This document shows positions 1 through 7,893 of a stretch of DNA of 32,268 nucleotides, piece by piece. The DNA comes from Rhodospirillaceae bacterium (GTDB lineage: Bacteria > Pseudomonadota > Alphaproteobacteria > Rhodospirillales > Magnetospirillaceae). The stretch's first letter is position 1. Every line of letters starts with the position of its first letter. Below the pieces are notes generated by a model, which had not been told where the DNA came from, did no database searches, and saw nothing but the letters and a program-made list of their open reading frames with translations. The translations under genes and the position numbers were made by a program. The stretch is from assembly GCA_013349665.1 (NCBI GenBank), contig DUZF01000006.1, positions 1-32,268 of the forward strand, given 5' to 3'.

Positions 1-3000
1 CGGCATTGTCGGCGCGGATCGTCAACGGTGCCGGATTGACCGTCAGCTTGCCCGGGCTGTTGCCGTCGGCGGCGAGAACATAATTGCCGTTGTCGCCCGC
101 CATGCCGGTGACGATCTGGCTGTAGCTGCCGGCCGGTGTCGCCGCCGACAGGGTCAGCGGGGCGCCGCCGCCGACGGCGCCGACGCTGGCGGTCACCTGG
201 TCGCCGTTGACCAGGCCGGACAAGGTGGCCACGCCCAGGACCGGCGTGGTGCCGTAAGTCGCCGAGCTGGAGGTCACCGACCAGGTGAGCGGCAGCTTGG
301 AGATGGTCAGCGAGCCGCCGACATAGGTCATCTGATAATTGGCGTCGGTGGCCGGGCCGGTGACGGTCACCGGATAGACACCGGCTCCGGTGGTGGCGGT
401 GGCCGTCGACGCGGCGGTGGGCAGGGTGCTGAGCAGGCTGGCGCCGTCGCCGTTGAGAAAGCCGCTGTAGTGCAGGGTGAAGGCAGGATTGTCGGCGCCG
501 TAGGGGCGCGAGGCGGGGTCGACGGTGACGGTCAGCGGTGCCGGGTTGATGGTCAGCTTGCCATTGGCGTAGGTGACGGCGTAATTGCCGTCGGTCGTCG
601 GTCCGCTGGCGGTGATCGGCGTGATGCCGATGCCGGTGCCCCGGGTGGCGGCAGAGGTGGCGCTCGGCTGGGTGGGCAGGCTGCCGGCGCTGTCGCCGTT
701 GACGAAACCGCTATAGCTGACGGTGAAAGCGGGGTTGTCGCCGCCATAGAACCGCGTGGCGTCATTGGCGGTGACGGTCAGTTTCGCCTGGCCGACGGTC
801 AGGGTCCCGGGCTGATAGACGATATTGGTGACCGGATAGCCGATGGCGCTGACGGCGGTGGCGCCGCCCGGGGTAATGGCATGGCTGCCGGTCCCCGGGG
901 TGGCGCCGCCGTCGGTGGTGTAGGTGACGCCACTGACCGTGGCGGTGGCGTCGCTGACCGTGTTCTGGAAGGCCGGCAGCGCCGCGCCATAGGTCGCCGA
1001 GGCATCCTGGGCGGTGATGCTGAGATAGGTCTGGCGGTTGGCGAGGATCGGCGCTCCATTGGGGCCGGCGGTCCAGGCCGCCGACAGCTGCGACGGGTCG
1101 AGAATGTCGGCGAGGGCGAACAGCTTGCTGGTGGTGGCGCTGCCGCCGCTGCCGCCGGTGAGCGCGCCGCCGCCGGCGGCATAGGAACTTTGCACCGCGC
1201 CCTGGTTGAAGCCGATCAGGCTGCCGACCTCGCCGGCGCCGGAGGCGCCGCCGGTGGCGTAGGAGTCGGTGACGGTGCCGAGATTGTTGCCGACCAGGCC
1301 GCCGGCCATCTGCGCGCTGGCCCGCACCGGGCCGAGGGCGAAGGATCGGATGACGGTTCCGCCTTGCTGCTGGCCGACCAGTCCGCCCACCGAGGCACCG
1401 CCGCGGACGGTGGCGCTGCTGTAGCTGTCGGCGATGGTGCCGGCGTTGTTGCCGACCAGACCGCCGATATTGGCGAAGCTGCCGCCCGACAGGCTGCCGG
1501 TGCTGCTGGAATTGGCGATCACCGCGCCGGCAGCGGTCGACCCGGCGAGGAGGCCTGTATTCGAGCCGGTGGCGGTCAGATTGGCGTTGCTCAGCGCCAG
1601 ATTCTGCACCGTGCCGCCGAGGCTGCCGATCAGCCCGTTACCGCTGGCGGTCAGATTGGCGATGCTGTGGCCCAGGCCGTCGATGCTGCCGGAAAAGCCG
1701 GTGGCGCCGCCGAGGGCGGCGAAACCGCCGACGCCGGACATGTCGACGTCGCCGACCAGGGCGTAGGTGCCGGTCGGGTCCAGCCCTTTCAGCCCGGCGG
1801 CGCTGTTGATCAGGGTCGGCAGGACACAGCCGGTGCCGTTGCACAGCTTGAGCAGCGGTTCGGCGCCGCTCAAGGTTACCGAGGCGCCGGCGGCGGTGAC
1901 ATCGGTGCCGCCGGCGCCGCCCTGGGCGTAATTGAGCACCAGCCCGGCGCCGGCGCCGCTGGCGGTGATCGGCGCGTTGATGGCGATATTGCGCTGGGCG
2001 GTCAGCGTCAGCGTCTGGCCGCTGGACCAGGTAACCGGCGCGTTGACGACGATGTCGCCGTTGCCGCCGCTGCCGGTGGCGTCGGTGGCCAATTCGACAT
2101 CGGCGGTCTTCAAGGTATTGCCGACGGTGGCGGCGGTGGCGCCGTCGATGGTCAGGTCATTGGGGTCGAGCCGCCAGCGGCCCGGTTTGCCATGGGCGGC
2201 GCCGGGATCGACCACCGCCTTGCCGACGGTGAGACCGGCGCCGGAAGTTTCGATCAGGCCGCCATCGCCGGTCAGTCCGGCCGCGGCGATGAGGCGGGCG
2301 CCGTCGGTCAGCGCCACCCGTCCGCCGTGGACGATGATGGTGCCGCCGCTTTCGCCGGCCGCCTGGCCGCGGGCGCTGACCTCGCCGCCGATGGTGACCC
2401 CGCCGGAATCGAGGCGGCCGGGGTCGCCGCCGTCCAGGGTGACGATACCTTTGCGGACACCGACGGTGTTGGCCTGGACCAGGCCGTCGGTGTTGATGAC
2501 CTCGCGCTGGGCGCCGTCGAGAGCCCGGGCGGTGAAAGCCACCTGGCCGCCGTCGGCGCTGACGGTGCCGTGGTTGGCGAGCAGCGCCGCCGCCGCCGGC
2601 TGGGTGATGTGATAGGCCCACAGGCCGTCGCCGGCGGGGTCGACGGCAAAGCCGTCGGCGGCGCCCAGTTGGACGCCGCCCCCGGGGGCGGCGATGCCGC
2701 CGCTGTTGGTGACCTGCGGCGCCGACAGCACCACCGTGCCGCCGTTGTCGGCCTGGATGGTGCCGGCGTTGCTGATGCCGCCCTGCCCGGGGACGGCGGT
2801 GAAACGATGGCGGCCGGCCAGATAATCTTCATTGGCCAGGGCCGAGCTGGTCATCAACAGGCCGGCGGCATGGATAAAGCCGGAGGAGCCGACGGCGATG
2901 CCGTTGGGGTTGAGCAGGAACAGGTGGCCGCCGGCCAGCAGCTGGCCGTCGATCTGCGAGGCCTGGCCGCCGGTCACCCGGTTGAGCAGGGTGGCGGTGG

Positions 3001-3226
3001 CCGAGGGCTGGACGAATTGGAGGATTTCACCGGTGCCGACGGAAAAGCTCCGCCAGTTGACCACCGCCTGCGGCGTGGTCTCGGTGACCGTCAGGCGGTT
3101 TCCCGATTGGCTGAAGGTGACGCCGCCGCTGACCACCTGGGGCGCCTGCGGATTGGCCAGGCCGGGACCCCCCCACAGAATTGCCGCGGCGGCGGTGGAC
3201 ACAGGAAAAAAATGGCGCAATTTCAT
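1..3226 (-). CDS. Filamentous haemagglutinin-like two-partner-secretion (TpsA) exoprotein, N-terminal part (truncated by window edge)
   Basis: Uninterrupted minus-strand reading from ATG at 3226 (MKLRHFFPVSTAAAAILWGGPGLANPQAPQVVSGGVTFSQSGNRLTVTETTPQAVVNWRSFSVGTGEILQFVQPSATATLLNRVTGGQASQIDGQLLAGGHLFLLNPNGIAVG...): signal peptide, TPS domain with LLNPNGI motif, GLUG-type repeats (GGLVGNNxGTI), then MBG-type repeats (LTVTANDATRFYGGDNPAFTVSYSGFVNGD). No stop before the left edge, so absent from the ORF track. Confidence 0.9.
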   Translation of the reverse strand, partial: MKLRHFFPVSTAAAAILWGGPGLANPQAPQVVSGGVTFSQSGNRLTVTETTPQAVVNWRSFSVGTGEILQFVQPSATATLLNRVTGGQASQIDGQLLAGGHLFLLNPNGIAVGSSGFIHAAGLLMTSSALANEDYLAGRHRFTAVPGQGGISNAGTIQADNGGTVVLSAPQVTNSGGIAAPGGGVQLGAADGFAVDPAGDGLWAYHITQPAAAALLANHGTVSADGGQVAFTARALDGAQREVINTDGLVQANTVGVRKGIVTLDGGDPGRLDSGGVTIGGEVSARGQAAGESGGTIIVHGGRVALTDGARLIAAAGLTGDGGLIETSGAGLTVGKAVVDPGAAHGKPGRWRLDPNDLTIDGATAATVGNTLKTADVELATDATGSGGNGDIVVNAPVTWSSGQTLTLTAQRNIAINAPITASGAGAGLVLNYAQGGAGGTDVTAAGASVTLSGAEPLLKLCNGTGCVLPTLINSAAGLKGLDPTGTYALVGDVDMSGVGGFAALGGATGFSGSIDGLGHSIANLTASGNGLIGSLGGTVQNLALSNANLTATGSNTGLLAGSTAAGAVIANSSSTGSLSGGSFANIGGLVGNNAGTIADSYSSATVRGGASVGGLVGQQQGGTVIRSFALGPVRASAQMAGGLVGNNLGTVTDSYATGGASGAGEVGSLIGFNQGAVQSSYAAGGGALTGGSGGSATTSKLFALADILDPSQLSAAWTAGPNGAPILANRQTYLSITAQDASATYGAALPAFQNTVSDATATVSGVTYTTDGGATPGTGSHAITPGGATAVSAIGYPVTNIVYQPGTLTVGQAKLTVTANDATRFYGGDNPAFTVSYSGFVNGDSAGSLPTQPSATSAATRGTGIGITPITASGPTTDGNYAVTYANGKLTINPAPLTVTVDPASRPYGADNPAFTLHYSGFLNGDGASLLSTLPTAASTATATTGAGVYPVTVTGPATDANYQMTYVGGSLTISKLPLTWSVTSSSATYGTTPVLGVATLSGLVNGDQVTASVGAVGGGAPLTLSAATPAGSYSQIVTGMAGDNGNYVLAADGNSPGKLTVNPAPLTIRADNA

Positions 3227-3364
3227 GGCGGATCCCGTTCGGCTGCTGTCACCCGGGAAGACTACACATCTTTTCGTTGTGTATAAGTGATTCGCCTCAC
3301 TTACAAGTATGTCTTTTGCCAAGAGCCTTGACGGTGGCGATGCCTTGTCCCACAACCGGATCCC

Positions 3365-5080
3365 ATGTCGAACGCCTTACTCACAGTTTTGGCCGAGAGC
3401 CTCAGCGACCCGGTGCTGCGCCGCTGGCGGCTGGGGCGGCTGTTCGGCCGCTGGCCGGCCGTCAAGGAGCCCGAGGCGCAGCTGAAACCGTTTCTCGATG
3501 GCCTGACCAACGTCGCCGCCCAGCCGCCGGCCGGCGTCCTGCCCGACCTGCCGCGCCGCCTGCCGCGCCACCCGGCCCGCCTGGTTCTGGCCGGGCGGGC
3601 GATCGAGCTGCAGCCGACCAAGACGGCGGCGGTCTTCCAGATGTCGCTGCCGGCCTCGGCGCAGTATGCCCTGCAATGTTTTTCCTGGCTGCCGCGGCAA
3701 CCGGACCTCTCGCCCGACTGGGTGTCGGAACTGTGGCGGGCCTGGGTCGAACGGGCCCCGCGTCCCGGCCAGGGCGACACCGTCTGGCATCCCGACACCG
3801 CCGCCCAGCGGGCGGTCAACCTGCTGGACTTCGCCCGCCGCGTCGGCTTGCCGGGGCCGCGCAAGAAGACGCTGGAGGTTCTTGGCGCGCATCTGCGGCT
3901 GATCCTCGAGCGCCTCGACTACCGGCTGGGAACCAGCGCGGTGACCCAGGGCCATGCCGTCTACCGGCTGGGTCTCGACCTCGGCGAGGAGGCGGCGGCC
4001 CAGCATGGCATGGCCATTCTCACCACCGAGGCGCGCCGCCTGATCGGCCGTTCCGGCGTGGTCCTCGCCGAATCCACCGGTCAGCACCTGCGCCTGACCC
4101 GCTGCTATGCCGATGCCTGGCTGGCGGCGCGCCGCCACCACCGCCCGGAAGCCTTCAGGCTGGCCGCGTTCCTGCGGCCGATGCTGGCGGTGGTGCCGGC
4201 GTTGACCTTGCCCGGCGGCCTGCCGGAGATCGGCGACATGCCCGGCGATTGGCCGGCGGATATGCTGGCTGGCCTCGGTGCCGGCGGCGACCCGGCGACC
4301 GGCTGGGGCCGCCTGCTGACGGCGGAAGACCGGGCGGCGCTGGCCGCGCTCGGGGCCGGCACCGGGCTCTACGATCTCGATCTGTTGCGGTCCGACGGCT
4401 GGTTGCGCGCCGATTTCGGACCGTGGAGCGGCCTGTGGCACGCCGCCCCGCAGGGCTGGGGCGGCATGACCGGCCAGGGTCATCAGGATCTCGGCGCCTG
4501 CGAACTGCATTTCGGCGGCCGCCCGCTGTTCGTCGATCCCGGCAGTCCGCCGCCCTTCCGCGGGGACCGCGCGGCGGAGCTGTTCCGCACGGCGGCGGCC
4601 CATGGCGGCCTGACCATCGGCGGTCATGATCCCTATCCGCCGGCCCGGCCCTTCTACAGCGACGACTTCCGGCGCGAAATCGCCGGCGCGCCGCCGGTGC
4701 TGGCGTCCGAACATGACGGCGTCAGCCTGGTCTTCGACAGCTATCGGCGCCTCGGCGGGCCCCGCCAATGCAGCCGCCGCTGGCGTTTCGGCGACGGCGG
4801 GATGGTCGTCGACGACCGCATTCTCGGCACCGGCCGCTACCTGGTCGAGCGGCGTTTCGTCACGCCGCTGACGGCGGTGGCCGACGCCACCGGGGTGACG
4901 CTGATGGGCGGCGGGCGGAAAATCCGCATCACCGGCGACGCCCCGGCGCAGGTGCATCAGGGCTGCCGCTGGGCCGCCGACGGCACCGAACTGCCGCTGT
5001 CCCTGGTGGTGTTCGCCGCCCGGGTGAATCTGCCCTGGCAGGGGCGGCTCACGGTGGCCCCTGTCGACGATGCCGGCTGA
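3365..5080 (+). CDS. Heparinase II/III family protein
   Basis: 571-aa ORF; C-terminal region (SDGWLRADFGPWSGLWHAAPQGWGGMTGQGHQDLGACELHFGGRPLFVDPGS) typical of heparinase II/III-like proteins. Confidence 0.8.
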   Translation: MSNALLTVLAESLSDPVLRRWRLGRLFGRWPAVKEPEAQLKPFLDGLTNVAAQPPAGVLPDLPRRLPRHPARLVLAGRAIELQPTKTAAVFQMSLPASAQYALQCFSWLPRQPDLSPDWVSELWRAWVERAPRPGQGDTVWHPDTAAQRAVNLLDFARRVGLPGPRKKTLEVLGAHLRLILERLDYRLGTSAVTQGHAVYRLGLDLGEEAAAQHGMAILTTEARRLIGRSGVVLAESTGQHLRLTRCYADAWLAARRHHRPEAFRLAAFLRPMLAVVPALTLPGGLPEIGDMPGDWPADMLAGLGAGGDPATGWGRLLTAEDRAALAALGAGTGLYDLDLLRSDGWLRADFGPWSGLWHAAPQGWGGMTGQGHQDLGACELHFGGRPLFVDPGSPPPFRGDRAAELFRTAAAHGGLTIGGHDPYPPARPFYSDDFRREIAGAPPVLASEHDGVSLVFDSYRRLGGPRQCSRRWRFGDGGMVVDDRILGTGRYLVERRFVTPLTAVADATGVTLMGGGRKIRITGDAPAQVHQGCRWAADGTELPLSLVVFAARVNLPWQGRLTVAPVDDAG

Positions 5081-6071
5081 GCCCATCCTGGCGGCGGTAT
5101 TTCTGGCCACCCTGGCGGCGACGGTGGCCGCCACCCGCGCCGTCCTCGGCTGGCTGCGCCGCCGGCAAATCCTCGATCATCCCAACGAACGCTCCAGCCA
5201 TCGCCTGCCGACCCCGCGCGGCGGCGGCCTGGCGGTGACACCGGTGATCCTGCTGGCCTGGACCGGGCTGGCGGCGGCCGGCCAGGGCATGCCGGGGCAG
5301 GTGCCGGCGATGGCGGCGGCGGCCGGTCTGCTGGTGTTGTCCTGGCGGGACGACCTCGGGCATCTGCCGGCGGCGTTGCGCCTTTGCCTGCATCTGGCGG
5401 CCGGCGGGCTGGGGCTGGCCGGGCTGGATCACCAGCATCTGGTCTTCCAGGGTCTGCTGTCCTGGCCGGTGGACCGTCTGGTGGCGCTGCTGGCCTGGGT
5501 GTGGTTCACCAATGTCTACAACTTCATGGACGGCATCGACGGCATCACCGGCGTCGAAACGGCGGCCATCGGCCTTGGCCTGGCCCTGCTGCCGGGCCTC
5601 GCCGGGGCGCCGCAGGCGGTGGTGGTGGCCGCCGCCGGTCTCGGCTTCCTGGCCTGGAACTGGCATCCGGCGCGCATCTTTCTCGGCGACGCCGGCAGCG
5701 TGCCGCTGGGCTATCTGCTGGGCTGGCTGCTGCTGTCGGCGGCGGCCGACGGCCATTGGGCGGCGGCGCTGATCCTGCCCGCCTATTACCTGGCGGATGC
5801 CACCCTGACCCTGGCGGCGCGGGCCTGGCGGCGGGAACGTGTCTGGCAGGCCCATCGCCAGCATTTCTATCAGCGGGCGGTGGCCGGCGGCGCCAGCCAT
5901 GCCCGGGTGGCGGGGCTGATCCTCGCCGCCGATCTGCCGCTGATGGTGCTGGCCCTGGCCGCCGAGACCGACCCCTGGTCCGCTTTGGCGGCGGCGGTGG
6001 CGGTGGTGGCGGGATTGCTGGCGATTCTGCGGGCCTGGGCGGTTAAACTTCCCATTGACCCGAACGGCTAG
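5070..6071 (+). CDS. Glycosyltransferase family 4 / undecaprenyl-phosphate sugar-1-phosphate transferase (WecA/MraY-like)
   Basis: 333-aa polytopic protein with HPNERSSHRLPTPRGGGLAV, NVYNFMDGIDGITGVE and FLGDAGSVPLGYLLG motifs; overlaps the upstream ORF by 11 bp. Confidence 0.88.
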   Translation: MPAEPILAAVFLATLAATVAATRAVLGWLRRRQILDHPNERSSHRLPTPRGGGLAVTPVILLAWTGLAAAGQGMPGQVPAMAAAAGLLVLSWRDDLGHLPAALRLCLHLAAGGLGLAGLDHQHLVFQGLLSWPVDRLVALLAWVWFTNVYNFMDGIDGITGVETAAIGLGLALLPGLAGAPQAVVVAAAGLGFLAWNWHPARIFLGDAGSVPLGYLLGWLLLSAAADGHWAAALILPAYYLADATLTLAARAWRRERVWQAHRQHFYQRAVAGGASHARVAGLILAADLPLMVLALAAETDPWSALAAAVAVVAGLLAILRAWAVKLPIDPNG

Positions 6072-6126
6072 GCGGCCTACACTTAACAGTAGCAATTATG
6101 CAAAAACACAATTTTTACGAGCAATC

Positions 6127-6369
6127 ATGGACGAGCCTACAACTATTCTATTCGAACGCCTGCGCGCCATCCATGCCGATGTCGCGGAAACCCGCGATTC
6201 GCAGCGCGAGCAGGGGACCCGGCTGTACCGGATCGAATCCGGCCTGGCGGCGATCCGCCGCCAGCAGACCGGCGATGCCGAGGATGTGGCTAGCCTGGAG
6301 CTGCGCTTCGACCGTCTGCGCGAGGATGTCGACCGCATCAAGCGGCGCCTCGACATCGTCGATCCCTGA
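6127..6369 (+). CDS. Small charged coiled-coil-like protein (hypothetical)
   Basis: MDEPTTILFERLRAIHADVAETRDSQREQGTRLYRIESGLAAIRRQQTGDAEDVASLELRFDRLREDVDRIKRRLDIVDP; heptad-like spacing. Confidence 0.65.
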   Translation: MDEPTTILFERLRAIHADVAETRDSQREQGTRLYRIESGLAAIRRQQTGDAEDVASLELRFDRLREDVDRIKRRLDIVDP

Positions 6370-6458
6370 CCGCGGCCTGTACCATTATTAATAAGCTGAA
6401 AAAATTCCGCACAGCGGCAGGAAGGCTTATCCGGTCACCGCGCCAGATCTTATCTTTC

Positions 6459-6531
6459 ATCTGCGGAAATCTGCGCAATCTGTGGATAGATAAAAAAATT
6501 TTATCCACAGATTGCGCAGATTTCCGCAGAT
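6459..6531. repeat. Perfect 30-bp inverted repeat with 13-nt AT-rich loop, built from AATCTGCG(G/C)A-like units
   Basis: Left arm 6459-6488 atctgcggaaatctgcgcaatctgtggata; right arm 6502-6531 tatccacagattgcgcagatttccgcagat, exact reverse complement; loop gataaaaaaattt. Confidence 0.9.
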
Positions 6532-6761
6532 TTTGGTCGCAAAACCCCAGGCAAGACTCTCGGTTGGCAAGGCTATCGCCGGGAGCGATCTCCGATGGAC
6601 GGCTGGTCATTTGCCGCCATTCAACACTGCGGGATTGGTTGCTGTCCGGCTCGGCAAAGACTGAGGATTTGCTTTGTAATGGCGGCCAACCCCTGGAAAC
6701 TCAGGGGCCCGTATTTGATGACTGACAGCGAACAAGTGTCCTGGCTCATTCAAAAGGTAAA

Positions 6762-6931
6762 GTGGCACCGGCCTGAAGTGCCGGTGAAAAATTGTCTTCC
6801 AGTGGGTCCGGCGTCCCTGCCGGACTCTTGATTTTCAGTGGGTCCGGCGTCCCTGCCGGACTCCGCCGCAAAGCGGCGAAAACACTTGGTTTTCGGCTTC
6901 GCCGAAACACCGGCACGGAGGCCGGTGCCAC
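6762..6931. repeat. Intergenic repeat cluster (tandem 28-mers flanked by an inverted pair)
   Basis: cagtgggtccggcgtccctgccggactc at 6800-6827 and 6836-6863; GTGGCACCGGCCT..GTGCCGGTG at 6762-6786 and its near reverse complement CACCGGCACGGAGGCCGGTGCCAC at 6908-6931. Confidence 0.8.
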
Positions 6932-6966
6932 GCTTTTCCGGGGTCGCCAGGGCGAGGCATCATCCG

Positions 6967-7893
6967 TCAGAGCCTAACCTCCAGGCCGCGCACCTCTTCG
7001 CGGGTCAGTCTGCACGACACGGTGCCGCCCGTCAGGGTCTCGAGGCTCCAAACCCGCTCCTTCATGCCGCTGCCGGCCAGATGGACGATGGACAGCGGCT
7101 CGTAAGGCGGGTGGGGCTCGACCAGCAGGCCGCGCGCGGCGTCCCATTTCGGCGTGCCCTTGCCGCAGAACCAGTTGGCGGTGGCCGGAAGCAGGCCGTA
7201 GGGCTGGCGGTCGCCGAACACCACGTAATTGAGCGCCGTCTGCTCGGCGATGAAGAAATTGAAGGCATCGCCCTGATGCGGCGGCCGGCGGCGGCGGCGC
7301 TGCAGCATGCGGGCATGGGCGGCCGCCCACAGCCGCCAATGGGGGGCGTCGACGGCCAAAGCGAAGACCCCGGAATTGAGGATCGGATTGCGCCCCAGGC
7401 GATAGCCGGTCCTGGCCCCGAAACCCCAGGCGAAGGCCTTGTGGTTCTGGGTCCACAGCTTGGGCGGCTTGTACATGGTCCAATAGCCGCGATCCAGTTC
7501 CGGCACGATGGCCAGCCGGCCCTTGGCCGCCTCGTCGAGAAACACCGGCAGCATGCGGTCGTCCTGCACCCAGGCGTCGGCGTCGATCCATAAATACAGG
7601 TCCCAGCCGGGAAAATGGCGCGGCAGAAAGGGGCGCGCGGTCATCGCCCGGTAATGGGCGGGAGCCTCGGCGCGGCCGGGAAAGTCCAGGTCCCAGCCGG
7701 GCTCGGTGAGCAGTGCGCCCTGGCCTTGCAGCCAGTCGCGCTGCTCGCCGGTGAAGCCGAGGTCGAGAATGCCCACAGCCAGTTCGCGGCTGAAGCGGCC
7801 GGCGGCGAGCGAGCCGACGAGATCCTTGAGCAGCGGGAAATATCCCGCGTCGGCGGCGCTGCAGATCAGCGCCGCCGGGGTGGATAGGCTCAT
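6967..7893 (-). CDS. Glycosyltransferase-like protein with DxD-type motif
   Basis: MSLSTPAALICSAADAGYFPLLKDLVGSL...WDLYLWIDADAWVQDDRMLPVF...; overlaps the upstream GDH stop codon (ATGA, 7890-7893). The 537-aa track ORF extends into GDH; the start at 7893 is more plausible. Confidence 0.7.
   Translation of the reverse strand: MSLSTPAALICSAADAGYFPLLKDLVGSLAAGRFSRELAVGILDLGFTGEQRDWLQGQGALLTEPGWDLDFPGRAEAPAHYRAMTARPFLPRHFPGWDLYLWIDADAWVQDDRMLPVFLDEAAKGRLAIVPELDRGYWTMYKPPKLWTQNHKAFAWGFGARTGYRLGRNPILNSGVFALAVDAPHWRLWAAAHARMLQRRRRRPPHQGDAFNFFIAEQTALNYVVFGDRQPYGLLPATANWFCGKGTPKWDAARGLLVEPHPPYEPLSIVHLAGSGMKERVWSLETLTGGTVSCRLTREEVRGLEVRL

Noticed and set aside
470-3286. 938-aa plus-strand ORF
   Set aside because: Antisense to the FHA-like exoprotein; Gly/Ala/Asp-rich translation typical of the reverse of a high-GC coding frame.
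3377-5134. 585-aa minus-strand ORF
   Set aside because: Antisense to the heparinase-like gene; low-complexity translation without domains.
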